From: Lithodes maja
Lineage: Eukaryota > Arthropoda > Malacostraca > Decapoda > Lithodidae
Length of the DNA: 64,000 bases
NCBI GenBank assembly: GCA_037953745.1
Contig: JBAKBP010003226.1
Span: forward strand, 93,780-157,779
Reading direction: 5' to 3'
Under the pieces are notes generated by a model. That model was not told where the DNA came from. It worked only from the letters and a program-made list of their open reading frames with translations, and searched no databases. This document shows positions 29,161 to 41,153 of this stretch, in pieces. A program made the position numbers and the translations under genes. Position 1 is the first letter of the stretch. Every line of letters starts with the position of its first letter.

Positions 29161-30988
29161 ACGGCTTTCTCGGAGCAATCGAGAAAAACCGCCGGAAAGG
29201 CAACCCACACCAAACAGAACGCAGTCTGATAAACATAATCAGACCCCCAGTCCGAAGCTCTTGGATTAGCCAATCACAACTAAACCAGGACACACATGGC
29301 ACATGAATACATTTTTATTATAATAAACAATGAAAACACTTGCATATTATGAAAAAACTACGAGTGGCTGGCTAGGCCTGGTGAAAACGGAAAAAACACT
29401 TAATAACGTCGAAACACCATCGAAAAGCACTCCATCCCACCAAAACTGGAACAGCCGCCACATCAAAATCGTAGAAAACACCCGGGTAAGGGAAAAACAC
29501 TGACTCGGGACCCAGAAAGAACTTCACTAAGTGAAGAAAAATACACCAGGAACGTCAGTACAAATAACATAGGCGACTCCATCAGAAAGATAGCAAGAAG
29601 CCCGACATCGCGTAATTACAGCCTCCTAACCAGCTAGGCCTAAAGATGGCTAAACACAAAAAATGTTTCAGAGCGTCCTCAACTCGGCCACGAGGGTCCG
29701 TCCGAAATAGACGCCCCAACAAAACGACCCAAAATACACTTGTTCTGCGAGAAAACCACCCATGACACCCCTGCTAGCTAATCCTAACCTTACTCAAGAC
29801 ATCCCAGAGTAAACAAATGAGAAAAAACTCACTAGGGACGCAAGAATGCGGAATCAAAGCGGAGCACTGTGGGGGAGTGGACACGTCCGGGTGGGTTGAG
29901 CGCAGAGCAAGGAAGGTGGATTGATGCGCTAGCCAGCGTCTGGTCCAAGAATCCACAAAAGTACATCCACGGAATATGGAAAGCTTATGAATAGTTATTC
30001 TTATTTTATTTTTATTTTTTATTTGTTACAAAGTTTTTTTGTAGTGAGAACCCAATCATAAAGACGAACCATGAGTGATTTAGCGTGTGCTTATGATGAA
30101 GGTTCCTCTGAGCTCTGCGGCGGTAGTTTCAAACTGCGCTTATGGGCGTTTGAAGAGGTAGCCTTATGTAATAGGCATAATCGTCAATGATGGAGGGGCC
30201 ACTAATAAATAGCGTAATTATATAAGGCTTTGTGACACCAAAATACACCAAAATATAAAACAGGGTTATGTATGACATTATTTTTAAACATCATTTATAA
30301 CACCAATAACCCACCAAATGAAATTAACGAAAGCATGTGATCCTCCCAGGATTCAAACCCAGGATACCTCATTCCTCATACAGAACTTGCACGCTGGACT
30401 GGATCTGTCAGAGCGAGGGTTGGTGTCCTCTTCTTCCCACAGCCAGTTCTGACATTACTTTTTTCATCATTTTTATTTTTAAATTTTTTCCTGAGAGTGG
30501 TGAAGGCAATTGGGCCATAATGGTGTGCCCTATGGTTCCCTAGTGTCTTATTCTATCAGCACAAGTTGGCTTTTCTCTCTCTGGCATAGGGATGCGGCGA
30601 CCCCACCGCCCGCCACTTTGGTGGTGCAATCAGGTTATGGAGCAGTGGACCACTGGTTCCTATCTTCAGAAAATTCCTGTGCTTGGTATCCTTCCAGCCA
30701 GGGCCCCACTGAGGTAAATTTCCACTAAACTCGCCTAAAACCATCTCCAAAGCTTGGGCTTTCCAACGGTGCCCCACACTCCCACCTGGCACCAAAACTG
30801 TGGGAGGAGTTTAGTAACAAAGGTCGGGTAACTGACAAACAGACAAACATTGACCTTGATTTATTAAGATATGGGAGCCCCATACTCCAACACTACACTG
30901 ACACTTCTAGGTAGTTTAAAGCATGTGAAGGAAGAAAAGTTTTTGGAGCAATGGGAAGTACTGTATGTGGAAGGTGAGAAATCTCTGA

Positions 30989-31437
30989 ATGAAAGCTAAG
31001 AGTGCAATGTATCAAGGGATAGTTGTACCAACAGTGATGTATAAGGCTGAGACACGGGCTCTGAAGGCTGAAGAGAGAAGAAAGATGGAAGTGATGGAGA
31101 TGAACTGCTTGAGGAGTATGTGTAGCACTCTACACATACTCCTCAAGCAGTTCATCTCCATAGACGCATAGAGACAGATTGAGGAATGAAGAGATACGTA
31201 GGAGAGTGGGGCAGCAGGAAACCTTGTCGGCCAGAGTGGACAGAAGAGTGCTGTGCTGGTATGGCATTTTGAACAAATGGGAGATGAAAGGCTTACAAAG
31301 AGAGTATATGAGTCAGATACAAGGGGAGGTAGAGGGATACAAAGACATCGATTGAGATGGAGAGATTGTGTAGTTTAAGCGTTGGAAGATAGAGATGACT
31401 GTAGAACAGGCAAGAAAGGTGGTAATGAATATTAATT
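30989..31437 (+). pseudogene. RTE-type RT C-terminal remnant
   Basis: The sequence starts with a piece like the end of RTE RTs (YQGIVVPTVMYKAETRAL, MEMNCLRSMC) and, after a palindrome, continues in other frames with WYGHFEQMGDERLTKRVYES and RHRLRWRDCV. These match the same section of the RTE-like LINE at 9080-9410. Several frameshifts and the hairpin at 31094-31161 break the frame. Confidence 0.65.
31094..31161. repeat. Perfect hairpin, two 32-bp arms and a 4-base loop
   Basis: Arm 31094-31125 (begins ATGGAGATGAACTG) is the exact reverse complement of 31130-31161; the loop is CACT. The left arm is RTE coding sequence, so the right arm is an inverted copy of it. Confidence 0.9.
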
Positions 31438-31515
31438 AATGGAGAATGTTGTGAATAGATGAGTGGTAACACGGTCGTTGGTAGAGGGGGTCGTGCACCA
31501 GTTGGACAAGGTAAT

Positions 31516-33380
31516 TGTGACGCATGTCGAGTATGAGCATGCTGTACAGAACGCCCAGTCAGGCCCCACTCTCGCTAGGATCGTCAGGGCAGGAACTTTG
31601 GCTGTAGTCTGTGTAGAGTTTCCTAACTCAGTTTATGTGAACCGTTGTACTATAAGTATTATCATTATGTATTTTGTTTTCTTTTAAGTCAACGAGTTCT
31701 ATTTTAAATCATTATATATAAGTATTGTGTGTGGGAGATTTATATATATATAATGATGTGATGAGAGAGAGCGAGTTATGTAACGGAGGACAGTGTGCGC
31801 GCCACGAGGTGTGTAGGCCTCACTCCCTCCTCCCTCCTTCCCCCCTCCCTCCCCCCTCATCAAGAGCGTGGGAATCCTTTGTCGATCCCAGATTGAGAGA
31901 GAGAATATGACGTCATGATTGCCAGTGGGCGGTCCTTAGTGTTGGCGATATGCTCGCTACAGGGCCGAGTATAAAAAGAGAGGTCCTCGCCACAATTCTT
32001 CAGAACTCATCAGGCAAAGCGACCTCTCATATCCCTTGCAACTATCGATATTCTTCCGACTGATGTGAACTTTCTCTACTCTCTGAACAGCCTATTTTCT
32101 TCTCTTCTCGTCCCTTTTTAACCAATGACCCCTTTGGTGCAGATTTAGTCAGCCAAAGTATTATCGCTTGAGTTCTCACGAGATAAGTGCCTGTTAGATA
32201 GCCTATTTTTGGAAGGGTTAACTAGAATAGGATTGATTGATGTTTGTTGCACTCGTATATGTATTTCCCTGTGTACTATTATTCATGTTCCTGTTTTCTG
32301 CTGGTTTAGGTAATGCTAGACTGGGATAGGGTTCCTCGAGTTGTGATTTCCTATGAGTGCTAGGTTGGTTGAACCAGCACAATTGCAACGGAGACGTGGG
32401 AAGCCTAGGGGGTCTTTTTGATTGTGTACCGTGGGAGTTTAGCACTGTGTTGCGAGTGAGGGCTTTTGCCTGTGCCACCCAACACTGTGCTATCTCATTT
32501 GCTTGACTTTGAGAGGATCGCCAGGAGAGAACCAGATACTAGTGATCTGGATCTCTCAAGAGAGCATCCCGTCAATTACCGTAATTTGGCCGCACAGTCT
32601 TAAGGACCTCGCTAGGCTACGAGCCGCTTGCTCAGCCATTGTCTCTTAACCTTAGATATCCCAGCTAGACTTTGCTCGACCAGCAGATACAGCATAGTAT
32701 TGAAGCTTCTCCTTATGTATATTATTGTTTAAGCACTATTGATTTCATGCGTGGCACGCTTAGCTACTTCAGAGATTAGTGGCCCACGAGCACAATCTTA
32801 GTAGGCTATTGCCAGTGCATTGTCGGAGTACTTCTTCTTAATGTTTGCCATATCCTATTGCTTATTCTTATAATTCTTCTTATGTCAATTTAAAGCCTTT
32901 AATTACCAGTGAGTTATTCATTAAATTGCTGTTCAAAATCCGATACTTACTTCTTACGAGTATTCGAGAAGCATCTAACTTTAACAGAAGATTCCTTGCT
33001 TGATGCTCGAGGACTATTGTTTAACGTAACGTAATAGTGCCGATCCGAAGTAGAGGGTGGAGGACTTCTTAAGTTCTTAGTTCAAGGGTGGATTACTTCG
33101 GCTTCGGCCAACACTATTCTTTAGTGTTGTAGTACTTTCTTCTTTGTTTGATTGTTGACCAGACTAGATAACTCCCGTCTTGTTATTAGTCTGTTGTGTG
33201 AAACGCTAGTACCGAGTTCTTGTATACCCCGTTATAGCAGATAGAACTCTGGAGGGTAGTGGCGTTTTTTGTTCGGCTGGCAGTACTCTGGGGTTGGGAT
33301 CGTGTGTTTCCGTTGTGGCAGCGAGCCATACTCGAGTCCTGTGTAAGAGCCCTAGTGTACCCGAGTGCCCGGTCGTAACA
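31516..33380 (+). repeat. 5' LTR of gypsy element 2
   Basis: 1865 bp, starts TGTGACGCATG and ends GGTCGTAACA (TG...CA). A TATA box TATAAAAAG lies at 31970-31978. It aligns end to end with 37987-39834 with scattered substitutions and small indels, so the element is not a very recent insertion. Confidence 0.9.
31970..31978 (+). promoter_or_regulatory. TATA box in the 5' LTR
   Basis: TATAAAAAG, kept in the 3' LTR at 38421-38428. Likely the core promoter of the element RNA. Confidence 0.6.
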
Positions 33381-33400
33381 AATGGCGACCTTGCTTAGGA
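33381..33400 (+). promoter_or_regulatory. Primer-binding site of gypsy element 2
   Basis: AATGGCGACCTTGC follows the LTR directly. The same sequence sits beside the minus-strand LTR at 42310-42297, which supports its function as the conserved tRNA primer site. Confidence 0.65.
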
Positions 33401-33594
33401 TTTTGTGAACAGTATAATTTTTTGCAGAGTTGTACAACATTTGTTTGTTGGTACTTTAGCGTACATATTGAAGAATATTTTTTTTTGTAAGGCAATTAGG
33501 AGAGCATTTAAGAGACTCCAGTTAATTTAGTAATTAGTGCTTGCATAAGGGAGTTTAACACTTTTGTCTCGAGAATTTTTTGGTGAACTTCAGT

Positions 33595-34020
33595 ATGTCG
33601 GGCCCTAGTACTGACGAGGAGCGAGAGATGCTAAGTGAGGAGGTGCCGTTAGTAACTAGTGAGGAGGATGCTAGACTTTTTGTGAGTAAGCAGTACCACG
33701 TGACGGAGGAGAGGCTGACTGGGGTGAATGTTTATGGCTTGCACCTGATAGCCAAGGTTTTGGGTCTATCCAATGTAGGAGGGATGTCCAAGGGGGAGCT
33801 GATTTCCTGGGTGTTGCGTGGGCGACATGGGGTTTCGGAGGAGAGGGCGTTTGGGGGGGTTCCTCCCCAGATCCCCTCTCACTCGACTCCCACAGTGCCG
33901 TCCACTCAGTTGCCGGAGGTTAGCACTCTCCCACAGAGGGATGAGCATTGGAAGAGATTGGAGTGCCCTCGGGCGGTGCACATGGTGGTTCCCCAGTTTT
34001 TGCCCCCCCTCCTTCAGTAG
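33595..34020 (+). pseudogene. Gypsy element 2 Gag N-terminal part
   Basis: ATG at 33595 (MSGPST) begins an acidic N-terminus followed by a SAP-like helix-turn-helix (LTGVNVYGLHLIAKVLGL then MSKGELISWVLRG, about residues 43-80), which could bind DNA or RNA. A frameshift near 33975 moves the Gag reading to the next frame and this frame stops at 34018-34020. The related minus-strand Gag at 41791 has the same domain and also breaks at about this point. Confidence 0.7.
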
Positions 34021-36155
34021 TGGCAGCTCCCTCTTCCTGCCTGTCTCCAGATATGATATTTAGACTTGAGCTTGCTAAGATTGAGAATGAGGCTAGGAAG
34101 CAGGAGATGGAGAATGAGACCAGGAGGCAGGAGAATGAGACTAGGAGGCATGAGATTGAGGCTAGGAAGCAGGAGAAGCAGCATGAGATTGAGGCGGAGA
34201 ATGAGACCAGGAGGCACGAGGCTGAGCTTAGGTACGACTCAGAGAAATATTGTGCTCAAATAGATTTAGATAAGACTCGTGCAGAGTCGACAGGGACTCG
34301 GATGGGCCGTGAGGGCCAAGTAAGAGAACAGTCCTTGTCCCACTTAGTCAAATTGGTGCCGGCATTTAGTGAAACTGAAGTCACAGAATTTTTTAATCGT
34401 TTTGAGAAGAAGTGTAGGGAGCATAATTGGCCTGAAGAGAAGTGGGCAGCTCTGGTCTCCTCAAGACTTACGGGTAAGGGTCTGAAGGCTTATGATGCAC
34501 TGCCTTTAGAGTCTTGCATTGACTACCCAGTATTGAAGAGAGCTGTCCTACGGGCATACGAGTTGCAACCAGAAACATATCGATTGAAGTTTCGGGGTGT
34601 TGCAAAGACTAGGGAGGCGACCTTTCTTGAACATGCCCGGGACTTAAAAGATGCACTTGCGAACTGGACACGTTCTGAGAAAGCTGAGACGGCCGAACAG
34701 TTGACCGAGCTGTTTCTGCTCGAGCAGTTTTATAAGTGTACTGGTGCAGAAATGACTTTAACTATTAAAGAAAAGAACCCAAAAACTCTACAGGAGGCAG
34801 CTGAGATGGCTGACCTCCGGCTATCACTAATTCGTGGGTGCGGGTCTGCCCAGCGTAGTGAGGCAGGTAACAAGGGGCGTGACGCCCCACCCCCCCGAGT
34901 TAGTGATATACCTTATGCAAACAAGTACAAGAGCTATGATACCAAGACTGACCACAAGACTAGCACCGTCCCATTTAAGAAGGGGCCGGGCCCTTCCCAG
35001 TACCAAGGGAAGCCCAGAGGGGAGTTGGAGTGTTATCATTGTCATGAAAAGGGGCACTTTGCAAGAGTCTGTCCTAGCAAACCACCTACAGCAGCTGTGT
35101 CTTTGGCCTGCAACATTGGTGTGTCTCCGAAGTCTTCTGAGTTTGCCCGGGGCAGTTCGTCAGAGGCTGAGGCACAGCCAATGCAGAAACACCTGAGAGG
35201 CTCGAACCCTGCTCAGGATGTTTTTTGCGACCATAGAGGACGGGGTTGCGTGATGTGGGCGGGGCGCAAGCATGGAGTAGAGGTCTTGCGTGATACAGGT
35301 GCTTCCCAGACTCTGATGAATAACTTGACTGGCTACCCTATAAATGCGGCTCGGGTGGTAGTGGTGCAGGGTATTAATGCAACTCGGTCATACCCGCTGG
35401 TGCGGTTGGAGTTGGAGGTGGATGGTGTGGCACGTGAATTGGATGTCGGGATTGTGGAGAAACTGCCAGTGGAGGGCGTCGACCTTCTTCTCGGCAACGA
35501 CTTTGCAATGCCCGCTTCTGAGGTTCTACCCTTAGTCGTTGCCGAGAGGACGGCCGACGTGAGTAGGGAAGAGCAAGAGTGGGTCGAGCGGTGCCAGACA
35601 CAACCCATGGCGTGTGTTGTCACCCGAGCTCGGGCAGCTAAAGTGTCACAGCCTAGTCCTCCGTCTTCAGACCAGCAGAGGAACGATCAACAGGAGGAGG
35701 CTAAAGCTGGAGTTGGTTTTAAGAGTTTTGACTCAGCGGCTCTCCTGGGTGATTCAGTATTGGCACCTATGTTAGAGTCTGGAGAGGCCCCAGGACCTGT
35801 CACAGCTAGTGAGGAGGTAGGGCCGGAAGAGACTCCGAGGCAGCAACGTTGCACACGGAGAGAAAAAAGGGTTGCTCAGTTGGAGGATCCGGAAGTTCAG
35901 AAGTGTGGTAATGGTGCTGTCGAGATCAAACACGAGGACGAGGAAGCATGTCATGTGAACCTGTTGGAGGAGTTTGTGAGGCAACCACCTGAGCAGCCTA
36001 CTGTCCCTGCGTTGGTCTGCCGCGGCCAAGGTGGAGAAGGAGAGGGGGGCAGTAGGGCACAGGTGGAGGAGAGTAGGGATGAGCATGTCTCGGCGAAGCA
36101 GTGGGCGGGGGACACGAGTCTGGTGGCTGTTAGAAGCGCTAGAGCACCTGCCTGA
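33948..36155 (+). pseudogene. Gypsy element 2 Gag-protease
   Basis: Open for 735 codons with no natural start; it continues Gag after the frameshift. In order: a Glu/Arg-rich coiled coil from repeated short units (34066-34250), a SCAN-like capsid region (YELQPETYRLKFRG, EHARDLKDALANW), a CCHC knuckle (CYHCHEKGHFARVC, about 35032), an aspartic protease with intact VLRDTGAS (about 35286) and DLLLGND (about 35483), then an acidic linker containing CHVNLLEEF. It supplies particle proteins and processing. The frame ends at 36153-36155. Confidence 0.8.
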
Positions 36156-36164
36156 GCAGCAGTG

Positions 36165-37518
36165 TGCAGCACTCCAGCACCAGCTCGGTTCATACCCCAC
36201 TGGTCGTGCCGAGCCCCTGAGTCTCACAACTCGGACGGTGCGAGATGTTCCGCGGGCAGGTCACGTGAATGTTAAAAGACCGTTGGCCTCGTTGTTTCGG
36301 TGGTTCAAGGTGGGCGACGAGGCCTTGGCATGGTTGCCAGGTCAGGGTCGACCCATGGCTGCCAAGGGTGGTGGTCAAAAGGAGGACATTGAGCAGATTG
36401 GTAGGGTCGGCTGTGGTATCGCAGTGCCCGGTCGTCACATAGCCTCCCAATGCTGCTCTAGTCTAATGCAACAGCCCTACCACAGACCGACTGTATCTGG
36501 CCATGTCGCTAAAAGCGGTGATGCTGCGCAGGCAGATGTCGTCACAAGGAATGCGGGGGTGCGCATGTACGGTATCGGCGGGGAAGCCTTAGCTATAATG
36601 AACTGTGGGAGTGACTGCACGGGTGGTACTGATTGTCCCTCTCATGACCTGGCTGTTCTAGGGACGAAGGTGGAGAAGGAGGGAGACTACAGGTTAGAAG
36701 CTGCGGTCTCGGCTGGGTTGTGGGAGGGCACTAGGCATGTTGTTCGTGGAGACAGTGCAAGGCAGTTGTTTACTAGGCTATGGCAGTACTTTCGTATGTT
36801 TGTTGTTTCTCCAGGCCTGATGTACGGGGTAGAATCCGACATGCAGGCTGGAGATAGTGCAAGGCTCAGTTTAATTCCCTACCGTATAAATCCTGCTCGA
36901 CAGCCTGTGGTGCAAGCAGAGCTGGATTACGTGTGGACGAAGGGTCTGAGGGATAAGGAATGTCGTGAGTGGTCGTTGCCTGTAACTTTGCAACCAGTGT
37001 TAAGTGGCAAGATCAGTGAGTGTATTGATTGTGAGAGTGTGTATGCATTATCCCTGACAGACGCCTATACCTTATCAAGAGTTGACACCATAGACCGCCT
37101 CGGGGCTGCATCGCCTATCACGAGGGTGGATTTAGTGAAAGGTTGCTGGCAGGTACCTTTGTACGAGCGTGCTGGAGAGGTGTGTGGTTTTGTTGTGGAC
37201 GGAAGTACCTACCAGTGCAATGTTATGCCTGACGGACTTAAGAATGCACCAGCAACGTGTCAGAACCTGATGAATGAAAGTGAAAAGGACAATAATGCGC
37301 TGGGGCATTTCGAGGTCTATGTTCCAGCCTATGGTCCAGTCGTTGTAGTTTACCCAGATCATTACCCTCTCAAGATCTTGGACCAGTTTCACAATCGGAA
37401 TATGAGGCTGACCAGGTGGTCACTAAGGTTATTGGTATATAACCTGGACATAAGCCATATTGCCGGTTGTGACAACGAGGTTGCATGTGGTCGTTCAAGG
37501 GTATATGATCCTGGGTAG
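36165..37518 (+). pseudogene. Gypsy element 2 integrase C-terminus, partial RT, RNase H tail
   Basis: Lies in a frame open from 36031 to 37518. An integrase C-terminal barrel (FKVGDEALAWLPGQGRP, about 36300-36360) comes first. RT then starts (RINPARQPVVQAELDYV), keeps motif A (RVDLVKGCWQVPL, about 37120) and motif B (NVMPDGLKNAPATC), and jumps near 37275 to the last part of RNase H (HFEVYV, VVYPDHYPL, RLTRWSLRLLVYNLDISH). The YxDD motif, most of RNase H and the integrase core are deleted, yet the frame stays open across the junction. Confidence 0.8.
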
Positions 37519-37986
37519 ATTGACACACGGGTAGCCTCCTGCTTTAGTTTGAGTAGTATTTTGCGCTTGGTGCTTGTTGGCTCGCGGTTGTAGCCCAGCG
37601 TATTGGGTCGTAAAGCAGGAGTTGAGCGTTTGGGATAGAAGAAAAATAGGCTGCCCTTATAGTGCAGCCGGAAAAAACATATTAAAATATAAAAATCATA
37701 AAAAAACTCTTTCTTTTGATATAGATGATTGTATAAGTTTGTCATAGCCTATAGAGTTTGAGTAGTCCACGAACTATCAAACGGCTGAGCTGCTGTAAGC
37801 TCGCTCTGGGAGCATGATATTATGTCTTTTGCTATTATTGGGAGGAGTTATGAAATGTGAATTTTTTTTTTTGTGATAAACTCAGCGTTGTTTTAGTGCC
37901 TTGCGGTCGCTGGGTGTGAGGGGTTTGATGAGGTTCTGCGTGTCAGATTTTAGCTCAGGGTTGAGCAAGTAAAATCTTGGGGGAGG
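37519..37986 (+). other. 3' untranslated part of gypsy element 2
   Basis: Non-coding sequence between the Pol stop and the LTR; ends in the polypurine tract. Nothing else noted. Confidence 0.6.
37979..37986 (+). promoter_or_regulatory. Polypurine tract
   Basis: GGGGGAGG directly before the 3' LTR start; the expected primer for plus-strand DNA synthesis. Confidence 0.65.
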
Positions 37987-39834
37987 TGTGACGCATGCCG
38001 AGTATGAGCATGCTGTGCAGAACGCTCAGTCAGGCCCCACTCTCGCTAGGATCGTCAGGGCAGGAACTTTGGCTGTAGTCTGTGTAGAGTTTCCTAACTC
38101 AGTTTATGTGAACCGTTGTACTATAAGTATTATAATTATGTATTTTGTTTTCTTCTAAGTCAACGAGTTCTATTTTATATCATTAGTTATAAGTATTGTG
38201 TGTGGGACTTATATATAATGATGAGAGAGAGAGTTATGTAACGACGGCCAGTGAGCGCGCCATGAGGTGTGTAGGCCTCACTCCCTCCTCCCACCTCCCT
38301 CCTCCCTCATCAAGCGCGTGGGAAATCCTTTGTCGATCCCAGATTGAGAGAGAGAATATGACGTCATGATTGCCAGTGGGCGGTCCTTAGTGTTGGCGAT
38401 ATGCTCGCTACAGGGCCGAGTATAAAAAGAGAGGTCCTCGCCACCATTCTTCAGAACTCATCAGGCAGAGCGACTTCTCATATCCCTTGCAACTATCCAT
38501 ATTCTTCCGACTGATGTGAACTGTCTCTACTCTCTGAACAGCCTATCTTCTTCTCTTCTCGTCCCTTTATAACCTCAATGACCCCTTTGGTGCAGATTTA
38601 GTCAGCCAAAGTATTATCGCTTGAGTTCTCACGAGATAAGTGCCTGTTAGATAGCCTATTTTTGGAAGGGTTAACTAGAATAGGATTGATTGATGTTTGT
38701 TGCACTCGTATATGCATTTCCCTGTGTGCGATTATTCATGTTCCTGTTTTCTGCTGGTTTAGGCAATGCTAGACTGGGATAGGGTTTCTGAGTTGTGATT
38801 TCCTATGAGTACTAGGTTGCGGTTGAACCAGTACAATTGCAACGGAGACGTGGAACGCCTAGGTGGTCTTTCTGACTGTGTACCGTGGGAGTTTAGCACT
38901 GTGTTGCGAGTGAGGGCTTTTGCCTCTGCCACCCAACACTGTGCTATCTCATTTGCTTGACTTTGAGAGGATCGCCAGGAGAGAACCAGATACTAGTGAT
39001 CTGGATCTCTCAAGAGAGCATCCCGTCAATTAACGTAATTTGGCCGCACAGTCTTAAGGACCTCGCTAGGCTACGAGCCGCTTGCTCAGCCATTGTCTCT
39101 TAACCTTATGTATCCCAGCTAGACTTTGCTCGACCAGCAGATACAGCATAGTATTGAAGCTTCTCCTTATGTATATTATTGTTTATGCACTATTGATTTC
39201 ATGTGTGGCACGCTTAGCTACTTCAGAGATTAGTGGCCCACGAGCACAATCTTAGTAGGCTATTGCCAGTGCATTGTCGGAGTACTTCTTCTTAATGTTT
39301 GCCATATCCTATTGCTTATTCTTATAATTCTTCTTATGTCAATTTAAAGCCTTTAATTACCAGTGAGTTATTCATTAAATTGCTGTTCAAAATCCGATAC
39401 TTACTTCTTATGAGTATTCGAGAAGCATCTAACTTATCAGAAGATTCCTTGCTTGATGCTCGAGGACTATTGTTTAACGTAACGTAATAGTGCCGATCCG
39501 AAGTAGAGGGTGGAGGACTTCTTAAGTTCTTAGTTCAAGGGTGGATTACTTCGGCTTCGGCCAACACTATTCTTTAGTGTTGTAGTACTTTCTTCTTTGT
39601 TTGATTGTTGACCAGACTAGATAACTCCCGTCTAGTTATTAGTCTGTTGTGTGAAACGCTAGTACCGAGTTCTTGTATACCCCGTTATAGCAGATAGAAC
39701 TCTGGAGTGTAGTGGCGTTTTTTGTTCGGCTGGCAGTACTCTGGGGTTGGGATCGTGTGTTTTCCGTTGTGGCAGCGAGCCATACTCGAGTCCTGTGTAA
39801 GAGCCCTAGTGTACCCGAGTGCCCGGTCGTAACA
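37987..39834 (+). repeat. 3' LTR of gypsy element 2
   Basis: 1848 bp, TGTGACGCATG to GGTCGTAACA. Its outer edge abuts, without a target duplication, a related Gag on the minus strand broken in the zinc knuckle. Confidence 0.9.
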
Positions 39835-40594
39835 CATGCAAAGCACTCTTTACTCTTTGGTTTCCCTTGGGAGTGGGAGGTACCATTAGACTTCTTATAT
39901 GGGACGGTATTTGGTTTATGTTCAGTTTTATTGTCAGTGCTAGATGGTTTTGTGTATTTATGTGTATCAAAATTCTTGGGAGGGGGAGGGGTACGATCCT
40001 TTGCACCCGACTCACTCCTAGCTGCTGCTCTGCGCCCTCGAATTAATGACAGTCGGAGGTCAGCCATTTCTGCTGCCTCCTGGAGAGTTCTAGGATTTTT
40101 TTCCTTTATATTTAATGTTAAGTCCCCGCCTGTGCACTTAAAGAACTACTCCAAGAGAACCAGCTCACTCAACTACTCAAAAGTAGCTGCCCTCTCAGAA
40201 TGCAGCCAATGTCGTAGTGCATCAGACAAGTCCCGGGCGTGTTCCAGGAAGATACTATCCTTGCCCTTAGTAACACCCCGAAACTTCAAGCGGTAAGTTT
40301 CTGGTTGTAACTCATAGGCCCGTAGCACAGCCTTCTTTAGCTCATCATAAACTACACAGGACTCTAAAGGTAGTGCATCATACGCTTTTAGCCCCTTTCC
40401 TAGGAGTCTTGATGAAACTAATGCTGCCCACTTTTCCTGAGGCCACTGGTGTTCCTGACATTTCTTCTCAAATCGCATAAAAAACTCAGTCACACCTAAT
40501 TCATCGAACACAGGAACTAGTTTAAGCAGGTGCGACAATGATTGGTCCCGATGTTTGTTACCTCCCCCAATATTTCGCCCTATTACCTCCACTC
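39835..40594 (-). pseudogene. Gypsy element 3 Gag, capsid to zinc knuckle
   Basis: Minus-strand reading matches Gag of element 2: QSLSHLLKLVPVFDELGV, KKCQEHQWPQEKWAALVSSR, YELQPETYRLKFRG, then after a frameshift MADLRLSLIRG and a Lys-rich stretch ending KECFAC, the first half of a CCHC knuckle. The knuckle is cut exactly at the LTR edge of element 2. SINE copy B separates this part from the N-terminal half. Confidence 0.75.
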
Positions 40595-41153
40595 AGGGGA
40601 GGTGTGGTGGAGTGGTCTTGCCACTGGCCTGGTAATCCAAAGGTCCCGGGTTCAAATCCCGATGTATCAATGGGAAGATATTATTGGGATGGAATTTGTG
40701 CTGTACCTAGTATCAGTGCATTACCACAAAGCCCACCGAAACGTCAATAAAATACCCTCATTGTTCCCTGATTAAATAACACTGTATGAATATTCCCATA
40801 TTCAAAATATGCTATAGGGGTGCAATGCCTGGTGAGTTATCTGCTCAACAGGTGGCGTTGTGTGTGTGTAAGTGTGAGAGTCCGAGTGTAGAGGGTGAGA
40901 CAGTGAAGCACGGGAACGAGATGGCTTCAGAGATGGGGTCGTTTCGGGCCATGAGTGAGCACCGTGCCTCATGTGAAGGCAAGATGGCAGGTGCTCGTTG
41001 TACTCTACGTGCTTCACATGTCTCACTCCCTAGACTGGAACAAGACCTCACGGGCTTCACTGTTCATTGTAAAGCGGTGAATGTTAAGGCTCTCAGCCTA
41101 TGCCCGAGAGGAAGTAAGTTGGAATATAGAAAAAAAAAAAAAAAAAAAAAAAA
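40595..41153 (+). mobile_element. tRNA-headed SINE, family 2, copy B
   Basis: Starts AGGGGAGGTG, has box A TGGTGGAGTGG and box B GGTTCAAATCC, and ends in 24 A (41130-41153). It is about 50 bp longer than copy A through an extra stretch near 40860-40990 that copy C also has. It interrupts Gag of gypsy element 3. The possible target duplication is only ACTC. Confidence 0.85.

Larger units (their letters stand above)
28202..30988. other. Long unassigned interval
   Basis: No gene supported. Contents: an 81-82-bp tandem duplication (28408-28570), a 53-bp tandem duplication (29057-29160), a T-rich run near 30000-30030, and a box B-like GGATTCAAACCC near 30352 that could be a SINE remnant. Short minus-strand ORFs (for example 28840-29052) show no known motif. 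Confidence 0.4.
31516..39834 (+). mobile_element. Gypsy element 2, two LTRs, internally deleted
   Basis: LTRs at 31516-33380 and 37987-39834 enclose a primer site, Gag, protease, an integrase C-terminal remnant, part of RT and part of RNase H. Integrase remnants precede RT, as in Gmr1-like Ty3/gypsy elements. The flanks (GTAAT at 31511-31515, CATGC at 39835-39839) do not match, so the ends were rearranged after insertion. Confidence 0.85.

Noticed and set aside
30330..30400. Third SINE family from a lone box B-like sequence
   Set aside because: No box A at a suitable distance and no repeat partner in the window.
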